Positions 1-8,280 of a stretch of 64,000 nucleotides of DNA are shown one piece after another. The notes beneath the pieces were generated by a model. That model worked only from the letters and a program-made list of their open reading frames with translations. It had not been told where the DNA came from and did not search any database. The position numbers were made by a program, and so were the translations under genes. The first letter of the stretch is position 1; every line of letters starts with the position of its first letter. The stretch comes from Thalassospira xianhensis MCCC 1A02616 (GTDB taxonomy: Bacteria; Pseudomonadota; Alphaproteobacteria; Rhodospirillales; Thalassospiraceae), in assembly GCF_003326475.1 (NCBI RefSeq), contig NZ_JPWA01000015.1, positions 1 to 64,000 of the forward strand, in the 5' to 3' direction.

Positions 1-855
1 GGCGGGTTTGCCAAATACGGTACGCGGTGCCTTGGGGCGGCCGGTGCCGCCGCGCGCGACCGATTTCTTTTCGGAAATCTTGCTGTAATCACCCTTGAAG
101 AACGCGGCCAGCTGTTCTTTCATCACCTTGCCGGTGATTTCCTCGCAATCGCCGGGTGCCAGATTGCCTAACTGGAACGGGCCATAGGACACGCGCATCA
201 AACGGGTTACCGGCCAGCCAAGATGTTCCATCACGCGGCGGATTTCACGGTTTTTGCCTTCGCGAAGGGTCACGGTCATCCAGGCATTGCTGTCTTTCTG
301 AACGTCAACTTCGGCCTGAATCGACCCGTAATTGATCCCGTCAACCGTGACACCGTCTTCAAGCTGTTTGAGTTTGGCCTCGTCAATCCGGCCATGCACG
401 CGCACCCGATAACGGCGTGCCCAGCCGGTTGCAGGCAGTTCAAGATAACGGGCAAGCTCGCCATCATTGGTCAACAGCAAAAGACCCTCGGAATTCAGAT
501 CAAGACGACCGACCGAAATCACGCGTGGCATATAGCTTGGCAGATGTTCGAAAACCGTATCGCGGCCCTGCTCGTCACGGTGGCTGGTGACCAGCCCGCG
601 TTTTTTAAACAGACGCCACAGGCGCGGCTTTTCCTTTTGCGGCAAGGGTTTGCCATTGACGTAAATCTCGTCCTCGTCGGTGACGGTTACGGCTGGGCTA
701 TCAAGCACCTTTCCGTTCAGCTTCACCAGACCTTCCTCGATCATGCGTTCGGCATCACGACGCGAACAAACACCGGAACGCGCAATGCGTTTGGCAATGC
801 GTTCGGGTTTGCTTTCTTCGGTATCTTCGGTCGGGTTCGGGGTCTGGTCGCTCAT
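1..855 (-). CDS. rluB: 23S rRNA pseudouridine synthase, RluB/RsuA family (3' end outside window)
   Basis: Isomerises a specific uridine in large-subunit rRNA to pseudouridine. Translating the minus strand from the ATG at 855 gives an N-terminal S4 RNA-binding domain (about residues 18-65, with SGVCSRRDAERMIEEG). The RsuA/RluB core carries GRLDLNSEGLLLLTNDG, whose Asp (about residue 114) is the family nucleophile, and KNREIRRVMEHLGWPV follows. The visible 285 codons end in a basic stretch (GRPKAPRTVFGKPA). Alphaproteobacterial members often have such a Lys/Arg-rich C-terminal tail, so the missing part is probably mostly tail. The start codon overlaps the stop of the upstream amidotransferase gene by ATGA, indicating translational coupling. 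RluB is preferred over RsuA or RluE from the S4 domain and length; the exact target position cannot be read from sequence. Confidence 0.88.
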   Translation of the reverse strand, partial: MSDQTPNPTEDTEESKPERIAKRIARSGVCSRRDAERMIEEGLVKLNGKVLDSPAVTVTDEDEIYVNGKPLPQKEKPRLWRLFKKRGLVTSHRDEQGRDTVFEHLPSYMPRVISVGRLDLNSEGLLLLTNDGELARYLELPATGWARRYRVRVHGRIDEAKLKQLEDGVTVDGINYGSIQAEVDVQKDSNAWMTVTLREGKNREIRRVMEHLGWPVTRLMRVSYGPFQLGNLAPGDCEEITGKVMKEQLAAFFKGDYSKISEKKSVARGGTGRPKAPRTVFGKPA

Positions 856-1574
856 TTGCGGGCCTCGGAAATCAGGGCGTCGAAGATTTTCGCATCGCCC
901 GAACTGATATGAAATTCGGGATGCCACTGCACCCCAAGACAATAACGATATCCCGGATGTTCAATCCCTTCGATCACGCCATCCGGGGCGACGGAATTGA
1001 TGATTACATTCGGGCCAACCTTATCAACGGCCTGATGATGGGCGGAATTGACCGACAGGCTTTTGACATCGCCGACAATGCGCGAAAGCAGGGTACCGGC
1101 TTCGACGGTCACATCATGCCCCGGCTCGTTGCGCGGGTTGGGTTGTTCATGTGGCAGGCAGTTTTCAACACTGTCTGGGATATGCTGGATCAACGATCCG
1201 CCAAGGATCACATTCAGTAATTGTTGCCCGCCGCAGATGCCCAGAACCGGCATGTTGCGTTTAAGTGCACCTTCGGCCATGGCCCATTCAAACTTGGTGC
1301 GGCGGTCTTTGGTGACGACCGTGTCATGGCGTTCTTCGGCCCCAAACAGGCTGGGATCGACATCAAACGCACCACCGGTGACAACAAGCCCGTCAATCAG
1401 ATCAAGCAGATCGGGAACCAGTTCGACCTCGTGGGGCAGGGGCATGGGAATGCCGCCCGCAGCCGTCACTGCACCAGCATAGTTTTCGCGTAGGGCATAC
1501 CAAGGGAATTTGGAATAGCCGCCGGGTTCCTCGGAATCAAGGGTAATGCCGATGATCGGTTTTCTGGCACTCAT
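852..1574 (-). CDS. Class I glutamine amidotransferase-like hydrolase, peptidase C26 (PuuD-like)
   Basis: A 240-residue, single-domain, cytoplasmic class I glutamine amidotransferase fold. The nucleophile lies in GICGGQQLLN (Cys114) and the His/Glu pair in GVQWHPE (His218, Glu220). The family includes gamma-glutamyl-gamma-aminobutyrate hydrolase PuuD, which removes glutamate from gamma-glutamyl-GABA in putrescine breakdown, and general C26 gamma-glutamyl hydrolases. No other puu gene lies nearby, so the substrate is unknown. The gene is the first of a minus-strand pair whose stop overlaps the rluB start. A helper role in tRNA or rRNA work has no support in the sequence. Confidence 0.82.
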   Translation of the reverse strand: MSARKPIIGITLDSEEPGGYSKFPWYALRENYAGAVTAAGGIPMPLPHEVELVPDLLDLIDGLVVTGGAFDVDPSLFGAEERHDTVVTKDRRTKFEWAMAEGALKRNMPVLGICGGQQLLNVILGGSLIQHIPDSVENCLPHEQPNPRNEPGHDVTVEAGTLLSRIVGDVKSLSVNSAHHQAVDKVGPNVIINSVAPDGVIEGIEHPGYRYCLGVQWHPEFHISSGDAKIFDALISEARK

Positions 1575-1847
1575 GATCTGTCAAATCCCGTTGGTGGTGG
1601 CGGTTGGTCGCTATGTTTGCTGGCGATGCCATGAATTTGGCCGGAAACTAACCCCGGTGCGTTAGAAGGGCAACGGCAATTCACGCATATGTGCAATCGG
1701 CCATGATCTTATCACCGCTTGACCGATCCTTGCACAGATTGCAATCTCATATCCTTAAAACTCAAGAAAAACAGTCAACAGACAGTGCGATGGGCCGGGT
1801 ATGATGATGCTGCGGTCAACTCATTATTCCGGGATGGAAAGCAAATC

Positions 1848-2300
1848 ATGAGCGCAGACAGCTATATGGATATGGCGCTGGAAGAGGCGCGCGCAGCCGC
1901 AAGGCGTGGCGAGGTGCCGGTCGGTGCGGTTCTTGTCGATGCCGACAGCGGCGAGGTGCTGGCGCGTGCCGGCAATCTGACCGAGGAACTCAATGATCCG
2001 ACAGCCCATGCCGAAATCCTTGTGATTCGGGCCGCTGCCGGGGCCAAGGGTGAACCGCGCCTGCCCAATTGCGATCTGTATGTCACGCTGGAACCCTGTC
2101 CGATGTGCGCAACTGCCATCTCGTTTGCCCGCCTGCGGCGCGTTTATTTCGGGGCTTATGACCCTAAAAGCGGCGGCATTGATCACGGCCCGCGCGTGTT
2201 TGAAAGCACAAGCTGCCATCATCGCCCTGAAGTCTATGGCGGAATTGGCGAGGTCGAGGCAGGCAAGCTTCTGAAAGAATTCTTTGGGTCGTTACGCTAG
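1848..2300 (+). CDS. tadA: tRNA-specific adenosine deaminase TadA
   Basis: Converts the wobble adenosine of tRNA-Arg(ACG) to inosine. The 150-residue cytidine-deaminase-fold protein has the zinc and catalytic motifs HAE (His54, Glu56) and PCPMC (Cys84, Cys87) at standard spacing, and the conserved GAVLVD and FGAYDPKSGG segments. The ATG at 1848 is chosen because it gives the normal TadA N-terminus (MSADSYMDMALEEA). The frame is open further upstream, but that part looks non-coding and would add about 43 unusual residues. A bidirectional terminator follows directly. The gene is divergent from the amidotransferase gene. Confidence 0.93.
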   Translation: MSADSYMDMALEEARAAARRGEVPVGAVLVDADSGEVLARAGNLTEELNDPTAHAEILVIRAAAGAKGEPRLPNCDLYVTLEPCPMCATAISFARLRRVYFGAYDPKSGGIDHGPRVFESTSCHHRPEVYGGIGEVEAGKLLKEFFGSLR

Positions 2301-2317
2301 GATCCAAGATCAAAAAT

Positions 2318-2352
2318 AAAAGGCCCGTCAAAATGACGGGCCTTTGTTTTTA
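2318..2352. terminator. Bidirectional intrinsic terminator between tadA and opgD
   Basis: Stem AAAGGCCCGTCA / TGACGGGCCTTT with a three-base A loop, an A-rich run on the left and a T-rich run on the right. It serves both convergent genes; the opgD stop codon sits at its right edge. Confidence 0.9.
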
Positions 2353-3951
2353 TTCGCGTGTCTGCCCGCGAAGTCCCGGCAAATGTTGGAACATCCACGT
2401 TTCACTAAGCGGGGCATCACCACGTTTCAGATACATCCGCAAATCAACCGGCTCGTTGCCCTCGACTTTAAGGTCAAACGCCGCACGCCAGATACGGGTA
2501 TCCATGATCGGCTCGATCTTGGTACGGACAATTTCCCCGCGCGAGGTGGAAACAATGACTTCCGGGAACTCACCATAGGCCAGGGTTCCAAGGATGTCCC
2601 CCTCGAACTCGACCGAGAATTTCAACTCATCCTTCGGACGGACCGTGCCCGGATTGCCGCCGCGGCCCATACGGGTGGCGGTCGCATGGGCAAGCTTGTC
2701 CATCGGGAACGGATTCTGTGCCTGCCAATACAGGCGATAGCGGAACTGATAGCTGTTGCCTGCCTTGGCCGGTGCATTTGGCACCCAGAAGGCGCCGATA
2801 TTATCGTGGATTTCGTCATCGGTCGGGATTTCGACAAGCTGCACGGCACCGTCTTCCCATGCGCCAAGCGGTTCGACCCACAGGCTGGGGCGGCGGTGAT
2901 AACGTACACCGTCAAGATAATGGCTGACTTCGCGATCCCGCTGCATAAGTCCAAACCCACGCGGGTTTTTATCGCTAAATGCCGACGTGCGGATGATTTC
3001 CGGATTGTTCAACTGACGCCAGATGCGTTCGCCATTCCCGGTCCAAAGTTCCAGCCCGTCGCTGTCATGGACTTCGGGACGCCAGTCAAAGCGGAATGAT
3101 TTGTTCTGTTCTGAATACCAGAACATGCTGGTCAGCGGTGCGATGCCAAGGCGTTCGATATCCTTGCGCAGGAACAGATGTTTTTCGACATCCATCGTCA
3201 CCCCTTCGCCGCGCGTCAGATAGAACCGATAGGCACCCGTGATGCTGGGGCCATCCAGCAGGGCATAGACCGTAACCGGGGCATTGGCCGATTTTGCCGG
3301 CTCGATATAAAATTCGCGGAAATCAGGGAATTCTTCAGGCTGCGATGTTGCCGTATTGACAACAATGCCGCGCGCAGACAGGCCGTATTGGCCTTCATCG
3401 CCGATGGCACGGAAATAGGACGCGCCAAGAAACGCTGCCCAGTCCTGGGTTTTCCAGTCATCGCGTTCCACATTTTCATGCAGACGGAACCCGGCAAAGC
3501 CGCTGTTTTCCGAAAGCTTGCGTGCAATGCTGTCTTCGGGCATGTCGAAATAATCCGGCGTATAAACCACTTCGCGCGATTTGCCACCGTCAACCAGATA
3601 CATGTGAACCGGTTTGGCGAAATACATACCGAGATGGAAGAAGGTCAGCGGATAGGTGCCCGAACCATCAGCATAAGGCGAAAATTCGCGCTTGTAATGC
3701 AGCTTGCCGTGGATGTCGTAATCGATCTTGCCGACAATTTCGGGGTCGGGGGCGACAGGCGGCTCGTAAGGCGATTTTGCCATGGCTTCGGCGCGCTTGA
3801 TCAGGGCGTCAAAGCTGAAGCTTTGCGGTTCGCCAAGATCAAGTTTTTCATTCGCGGCCGAGGCACCATTGACCATCGACATGCCCGGCAGGATCAGCCC
3901 GGCAGCGGCCATGGATTTCAGAAATCGTCTGCGTTCCACAGAAGTCGTCAT
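2350..3951 (-). CDS. opgD: Periplasmic glucan biosynthesis protein, OpgD/OpgG family, Tat-exported
   Basis: The OpgG/OpgD family acts in the periplasm on osmoregulated periplasmic glucans, shaping backbone and branching. The 533-residue product begins with a twin-arginine signal (VERRRFLKSMAAAGL, then a hydrophobic stretch ending GASAA). OpgD paralogues carry such a Tat signal whereas classical OpgG uses Sec, so OpgD is favoured. The mature protein keeps family blocks such as YFDMPEDSIARKLSENSGF, FRLHENVE and the GLMQRDREVSHYLD region. No glucosyltransferase gene opgH is adjacent in the window. The ATG at 3951 is used; an in-frame TTG immediately before it is a possible alternative. Convergent with tadA across a shared terminator. 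Confidence 0.87.
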   Translation of the reverse strand: MTTSVERRRFLKSMAAAGLILPGMSMVNGASAANEKLDLGEPQSFSFDALIKRAEAMAKSPYEPPVAPDPEIVGKIDYDIHGKLHYKREFSPYADGSGTYPLTFFHLGMYFAKPVHMYLVDGGKSREVVYTPDYFDMPEDSIARKLSENSGFAGFRLHENVERDDWKTQDWAAFLGASYFRAIGDEGQYGLSARGIVVNTATSQPEEFPDFREFYIEPAKSANAPVTVYALLDGPSITGAYRFYLTRGEGVTMDVEKHLFLRKDIERLGIAPLTSMFWYSEQNKSFRFDWRPEVHDSDGLELWTGNGERIWRQLNNPEIIRTSAFSDKNPRGFGLMQRDREVSHYLDGVRYHRRPSLWVEPLGAWEDGAVQLVEIPTDDEIHDNIGAFWVPNAPAKAGNSYQFRYRLYWQAQNPFPMDKLAHATATRMGRGGNPGTVRPKDELKFSVEFEGDILGTLAYGEFPEVIVSTSRGEIVRTKIEPIMDTRIWRAAFDLKVEGNEPVDLRMYLKRGDAPLSETWMFQHLPGLRGQTRE

Positions 3952-4138
3952 CAATCAGGTCCCGTTAATTTAAGATGTCCGGAACTATACCGGACAGTGT
4001 GGACGTAATCGGGATAAAACATGGCGAATTCAAGATCGTAATATCTGCATTTTTCGCATAGCGGTATGTTCGATGTCTGCCTAAATAAACTTGCAATCGT
4101 TTAAAATGGCGGGGTCGCCATCGCATAAGGGCATTTTC

Positions 4139-5500
4139 ATGCAGCAAGCTGTTATCGGAAAATCGGAGCAGGCCGCCATTTTCCACGAGGCAGAACAGAA
4201 AGGCCTTCGCCTGGCGATCAAGGGGCGGTTGGTTGCGCTGGTTCTGATGGGGGTCTGGCTTGTCGCGTCGCGATCAGGCGATCCACTACGTGCCATTGAA
4301 TATCTGATTGCGCTTGGTGTCTTTGCCGGGCTTGGCGTTATCCATTACCGCATTATCGGTTCATCCTATGACCGGAACTGGACCAAATATCTGTTCATTG
4401 CGCTTGATATCGGGTTCCTGTCGCTTCTGATTGCGACGCAGCCGGTATTTGACCATGTCGATCTGCCCCAGGTCGTGATCTTCAGAACGCCGATATTCCC
4501 GTTTTATTTCATTATTCTTGGTGTGGCGGCGTTCAGTTTTTCGCCGGGGCTTGTTTTATGGGCCGGGATTTGCGGGGCCGCCGGATGGCTTGGCGCGTTT
4601 GCCTATGCCATCCGCGACATGGAACAGACCTATGACTGGCAGGATATCGGCACATCGCCCGATACCCAGACTTTTATGACCTATTTTTTTAGCCCCGATT
4701 TTATCGGCGCCTGGAGCCGTGCCCAGGAAGCGCTTGCGCTCGTCGTCGTGGCGATCCTGATTGGGTTTGTCATGTGGCGGGCGCGTCATACGGTCCGTCG
4801 CCAGATCGAGGCCGAACAGGAACGCAGCGCCATTTCCGATGTTTTCGGCCAGTATGTGCCACCCGCTGTTGCCGAAGTGCTGATTTCCAAACGCGGGACA
4901 CTGTCCCCGATCGAGCGTGAGGCAACCATCCTGTTTGCGGACGTGGCAGATTTTACCAAGCTGACCGAAACCATCGGGCCAAAGGGGATTGTCGAAGTTC
5001 TGAATGCCTATTTCGATGCGGTTTCACAGATCATCACCCGCCATCACGGCGTGATTACGCAGTTTCAGGGGGATGCCGTTCTGGCGACCTTCAATGTCCC
5101 GGTCGAGGATGCTGATCATGCCGGATGTGCCATCCGGGCCGCCCGCGAGATCAATGATCTTGTTCATCAGCGCGATTTTGCCGGTATTCACATTCAAACC
5201 CGGATCGGTATCTGCACCGGAACGGTCATCGCTGGAAGTGTCGGTGGCGGTGGGCGACAAAGCTATACCGTGCATGGTGATACGGTGAACCTTGCTGCAA
5301 GGCTTGAGGTCATGAACAAGGAACTCGGGACCGAGGTTCTGATTTCGGGCACAACGACAAAATATCTGGCCGCAGATGATTTTCGCAAAATCGGGCAAAT
5401 GGATGTGCGGGGGCTTTCCGAACCGATTGATCTGTTCACCTTTGCAACCGCTGGCCAATTGAATGCCCGGACCGACAATGTGCCGGCGACGGCAAGCTGA
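4139..5500 (+). CDS. Membrane-bound class III adenylate/guanylate cyclase
   Basis: Predicted inner-membrane nucleotide cyclase of 453 residues. Six hydrophobic segments lie between about residues 29 and 213, followed by a short linker (FGQYVPPAVAEVL, typical of this class) and a class III catalytic domain. Metal-binding Asp residues are D268 (FADVADFT) and D312 (QGDAVL); NLAARLE supplies the transition-state Asn and Arg (N384, R388). The residues that normally set purine specificity (Lys and Asp) read Gln308 and Ser375, so product identity is uncertain. ATG 4139 has AAGG eight bases upstream; ATG 4106 and TTG 4091 are in-frame alternatives. It stands alone between opgD and the Atu4866-type gene. 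Confidence 0.83.
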   Translation: MQQAVIGKSEQAAIFHEAEQKGLRLAIKGRLVALVLMGVWLVASRSGDPLRAIEYLIALGVFAGLGVIHYRIIGSSYDRNWTKYLFIALDIGFLSLLIATQPVFDHVDLPQVVIFRTPIFPFYFIILGVAAFSFSPGLVLWAGICGAAGWLGAFAYAIRDMEQTYDWQDIGTSPDTQTFMTYFFSPDFIGAWSRAQEALALVVVAILIGFVMWRARHTVRRQIEAEQERSAISDVFGQYVPPAVAEVLISKRGTLSPIEREATILFADVADFTKLTETIGPKGIVEVLNAYFDAVSQIITRHHGVITQFQGDAVLATFNVPVEDADHAGCAIRAAREINDLVHQRDFAGIHIQTRIGICTGTVIAGSVGGGGRQSYTVHGDTVNLAARLEVMNKELGTEVLISGTTTKYLAADDFRKIGQMDVRGLSEPIDLFTFATAGQLNARTDNVPATAS

Positions 5501-5523
5501 TCATCGTCATATTTCACAGATGA

Positions 5524-5562
5524 AAAAGGAACGGCATCCGTCCATTGGATACCGTTCCTTGC
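5524..5562 (-). terminator. Intrinsic terminator downstream of the Atu4866-like gene
   Basis: Interrupted stem AAGGAACGG-ATCC / GGAT-CCGTTCCTT. Read on the minus strand it is followed by TTTTT, so it mainly ends the SDR/Atu4866 transcript. It may also limit the convergent cyclase transcript. Confidence 0.75.
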
Positions 5563-5613
5563 GGGGTCTGCATCGGGGTTAACCGGTGCAGTGGGGCTCT
5601 GAAGTTCTGAAAT

Positions 5614-5961
5614 CTATTGCAGCGGCTGGCGATACATCACCATTCCGGCGTGATACAGAACGCCATCTTCGAAATAGCCATCCGCGGTAAAGCCGGTATC
5701 ATCCCAGTAATCGATGTGATTGCCGGAAATTTCGTAACGTCCCTGATAGGCGGACTGGCGATTGCCGCGCGCCTCGTCATAACGTCCATTGGCCAGCAAT
5801 TCCTGACGGATATTGCCGTCTGCCGTGACCCACATGCCGACATAGGGATGCGGATCGTTCGACGCGGTTCCGGACATGACGGTATCCTCCTGTGCGGTGG
5901 CTGTGCTGGAAAACAGCATCAGAAGACTGGTGATAGAAGACGCAAACATATGACGTGCCAT
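5614..5961 (-). CDS. Secreted Atu4866-domain protein, function unknown
   Basis: Small exported protein of 115 residues with a Sec signal peptide (hydrophobic SSITSLLMLFSSTATA, likely cut before QED). The mature part matches what I recall of the Atu4866 family, a streptavidin-like small beta-barrel known from Agrobacterium: HPYVGMWVTADG, GRYDEARG, YQGRYEI and DYWDDTGFTADG. The ligand is unknown. An AGGAGG site lies just ahead of the ATG. The gene starts 24 bp after the SDR stop and is probably co-transcribed with it under the divergent AraC regulator. Family assignment is from memory of conserved motifs and no function is inferred. Confidence 0.72.
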   Translation of the reverse strand: MARHMFASSITSLLMLFSSTATAQEDTVMSGTASNDPHPYVGMWVTADGNIRQELLANGRYDEARGNRQSAYQGRYEISGNHIDYWDDTGFTADGYFEDGVLYHAGMVMYRQPLQ

Positions 5962-5985
5962 GCGGGCCTCCTTGGGCGGTACGGA

Positions 5986-6732
5986 TCAATATGCCGATGC
6001 CGTCGGGCGCACGATGATCTCGTTGATATCTACGCTGTCGGGCTGGGCGATTGCATAAAGGACAGACCAGGCAATCGAAATCGGGCTAAGGGCGGTTTTG
6101 CGCAGTTCGCCGAGGAAGCCCTTGGCGCTGTCATCGGTGATATCGTTGCCAAGTTCGGTTTCGGTAACACCCGGCGAAACCATGGTAACGCGGATATCCC
6201 GGCTTTCCTGACGCAGGCCATCGGAAATGGCCCAGACGGCGTATTTGGTGGCGCAGTAAACCGCGGCGGTCGGCGATACCAGATGCGCCCCGATTGATGC
6301 GGTGTTGATGATATGACCACCGCCCTGTTCCTTGAACAATGGCAGGGTGGCGGCAATACCGTTCAGAACGCCACGGATATTGACGTCGATCATCTTGTTC
6401 CACTCGTCGATTTTCAGTTCGGCAAGTGGCGACAGGGGCATGACGCCGGCATTGTTAAACATCACATCAACGCGGCCATAGGTGTTTTTGGCGAAATAGA
6501 CCAGTGCTTCGACATCGTCGGCATCGGTGACATCAACCGCGCGGCATGTGGCGGTGCCGCCTTCGGCTTCGATTTCGGCGACGATGGAATGGAGCTTGGC
6601 CGTGCGGCGGGCCGCAAGAACGACCTTTGCACCATTTTCAGCCAGAAGTTTTGCCGTAGCTTCGCCAATCCCGCTGCTGGCACCGGTGATAACGACGACC
6701 TTGTTTTCAACATTGCTGGACATAAGCGACAT
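5986..6732 (-). CDS. Short-chain dehydrogenase/reductase (classical SDR)
   Basis: Predicted cytoplasmic NAD(P)-dependent oxidoreductase of 248 residues. The cofactor motif GASSGIGEA lies near residue 18, NNAG near residue 90, the catalytic Ser in NTASIGAH and the active-site YCATK (YxxxK). An Arg after the second beta-strand (AARRT) suggests NADP preference. The ATG at 6732 is chosen because GGAGG lies seven bases upstream; the upstream in-frame extension has no such site. First gene of a two-gene operon with the Atu4866-like gene, divergent from an AraC-type activator, an arrangement common for aldehyde or quinone stress reductases. The substrate is not known. Confidence 0.85.
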   Translation of the reverse strand: MSLMSSNVENKVVVITGASSGIGEATAKLLAENGAKVVLAARRTAKLHSIVAEIEAEGGTATCRAVDVTDADDVEALVYFAKNTYGRVDVMFNNAGVMPLSPLAELKIDEWNKMIDVNIRGVLNGIAATLPLFKEQGGGHIINTASIGAHLVSPTAAVYCATKYAVWAISDGLRQESRDIRVTMVSPGVTETELGNDITDDSAKGFLGELRKTALSPISIAWSVLYAIAQPDSVDINEIIVRPTASAY

Positions 6733-6828
6733 GACGTCCTCCGTGTTTGGTTGATGGCGCTCAATGTGATTGCAAACAGCAATTTGATGAATACACATAA
6801 CTCTTGATCAATTGCCTGATTCTCCGAA

Positions 6829-6853
6829 CAGTACGAAAACCGCTTTTCAGTAC
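6829..6853. promoter_or_regulatory. Candidate AraC-family operator (direct repeat)
   Basis: Direct repeat CAGTAC at 6829-6834 and 6848-6853, 19 bp apart, enclosing GAAAA/TTTTC. It lies between the divergent SDR and AraC genes. Roughly two-turn spacing suits an AraC-type dimer, but the assignment is inferential. Confidence 0.35.
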
Positions 6854-6900
6854 AGTCCGGATCGCTATAGTTCATATTAGAGAAACAAAGGAGTTTGGTG

Positions 6901-7818
6901 ATGTCTGTATTCGAAGAGATGTCTGATCTGATTGACAAATACTGCGAAAAAGAAGGTGTTACCCAGACGCCGGTGGATGCGATGCACTTGTATCGTGCGA
7001 CCGGGCCCTCGATGAAAGTCCCGACAATCTACAAGCCATGCCTTTGTATCATCGCGTCAGGTGCCAAAGAGGTCACTCTGGGCGAGGCGGTTTTCAGTTA
7101 CGCCCCCGGAAAGTATCTGGTGGCGTCGGTCGACCTGCCGATTGTCGGTTGTGTGACAAATGCCAGTGCAGCACTTCCTTATCGCAGCTTGTCGATTGAA
7201 CTGGATGGTCAGATGTTGGGCGATCTTGTCACCCAGATTGATCTTCAGGTCGGATCGGCATCCGAAAGCGATTGCGGGCTTCATGTCGATAACGCCAGCG
7301 ATACCTTGCTGGATGCCGTGATGCGCCTGTTGCGCCTGTGCGATGAGAAAGACGATATTTCCGTGATGGCACCGATGCTTCTGCGCGAGGTGCATTATCG
7401 CCTTCTGCGCGGACTTCAGGGTGCCCGAATTGCACAAATCGGAATGGGCGGCAGCAACATGCAGCGCATTTCCAAAATCATCCGTCTGATGAAGGACGAT
7501 TTTGCCGCACCGCTTCGGGTCGATGATCTGGCGGCACAGGCGAATATGAGCCCGTCCTCCTTCCATCATCATTTCAAGCAGGTCACCTCCATGAGCCCGC
7601 TGCAGTATCAGAAACGCCTTCGCCTGACGATGGCGCGCCAGATGATGCTGACGGAAATGAAGGATGCGGCGACCGCGGCCTATGAAGTCGGATATGAAAG
7701 CGCATCACAGTTCAGTCGTGAATATGCCCGCATGTTCGGCGCACCGCCGATGCGCGATGTCTCGGCGATCCTTGGGCGGCTGGGCGGCGATGGCACGGCG
7801 GCGGCGAACGCCTATTGA
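6901..7818 (+). CDS. AraC family transcriptional regulator
   Basis: DNA-binding regulator of 305 residues with an N-terminal AraC_N-type ligand domain (about residues 20-180, with YKPCLCIIASGAKEVTLGE) and a C-terminal double helix-turn-helix (about 190-290). Recognition-type segments are VDDLAAQANMSPSSFHHHFKQVTSMSPLQYQKRLRL and the AAYEVGYESASQFSREYARMFG helix, each quoted here only as landmarks. Regulators of this N-terminal type often control nearby aldehyde or alcohol reductases. AAAGGAG with seven-base spacing supports ATG 6901 over a GTG two codons earlier. It probably controls the divergent SDR/Atu4866 operon; the inducer is unknown. Confidence 0.88.
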   Translation: MSVFEEMSDLIDKYCEKEGVTQTPVDAMHLYRATGPSMKVPTIYKPCLCIIASGAKEVTLGEAVFSYAPGKYLVASVDLPIVGCVTNASAALPYRSLSIELDGQMLGDLVTQIDLQVGSASESDCGLHVDNASDTLLDAVMRLLRLCDEKDDISVMAPMLLREVHYRLLRGLQGARIAQIGMGGSNMQRISKIIRLMKDDFAAPLRVDDLAAQANMSPSSFHHHFKQVTSMSPLQYQKRLRLTMARQMMLTEMKDAATAAYEVGYESASQFSREYARMFGAPPMRDVSAILGRLGGDGTAAANAY

Positions 7819-7886
7819 AAATTGTAATCATTGCGATTTATTCGCAATTGGCTTGACCGGCCTTCGTGACTATGTGACACCGATAA

Positions 7887-8057
7887 ATGTCAGTATCCGA
7901 TAAGGATAAAGGGAATTCGAAGCCGTCCGTGAAGACGGTTAACCGAAGCTGCCCCCGCAACTGTAGGCGGTGAGTGTTTCCTTCTGAAAGCCACTGGGAT
8001 ATTTCCCGGGAAGGCAGGAAAACACAACGACCCGCGAGCCAGGAGACCTGCTGACAT
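7887..8057 (+). ncRNA. Cobalamin riboswitch
   Basis: Adenosylcobalamin-type aptamer in the leader of the ABC-importer operon. The B12 box AGCCAGGAGACCTGC is at 8037-8051. The conserved core GCTGCCCCCGCAACTGTA is at 7949-7966, and the GCCACTGGG...CCCGGGAAGGC arm follows. The closing P1 helix pairs ATGTCAG (7887-7893) with CTGACAT (8051-8057). These are the standard elements in the standard order. I see no strong intrinsic terminator with a U-tract immediately after it, so control may act on translation or through a GC-rich hairpin around 8075-8095. Riboswitches of this class usually repress B12 uptake or synthesis when cobalamin is plentiful. Confidence 0.93.
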
Positions 8058-8206
8058 GAATACGACGGACCGGGCGGGGTGCCCCGGAGGATGTCGGTAT
8101 ATGTCACCGTTCCGGGCGGGCTGAAAGCCATTGGACCGCCCTTGGATCCCGGCATTTCCCGCCATTTTTCAGCACTTTAGCCAGTCCCTTGACCATAGTA
8201 ACTTTG

Positions 8207-8228
8207 ATGTTATGTTATAACATAACAT
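8207..8228. promoter_or_regulatory. 22-bp perfect palindrome, Zur/Fur-like operator candidate
   Basis: The arms ATGTTATGTTA (8207-8217) and TAACATAACAT (8218-8228) are exact reverse complements with no spacer. The centre GTTATAAC resembles Zur-type boxes, which have TGTTATA/TATAACA arms. It lies 150 bp downstream of the riboswitch and about 50 bp ahead of the first importer gene. It would therefore overlap a second, riboswitch-independent promoter or act as a roadblock. Confidence 0.55.
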
Positions 8229-8280
8229 TTATTGGTTTGGTATGTCCGGTCGGGAAATGAAATTCCGGATCGGCATATCC

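Noticed and set aside
3178-4008. 276-codon plus-strand frame opposite opgD
   Set aside because: Antisense to the 5' half of a Tat-signal-bearing OpgD-type protein; no ribosome site.
8056-8124. Possible short leader peptide just after the riboswitch (starts ATG at 8056)
   Set aside because: Its ATG falls on the last bases of the P1 helix and the 22-residue product is not recognisable.
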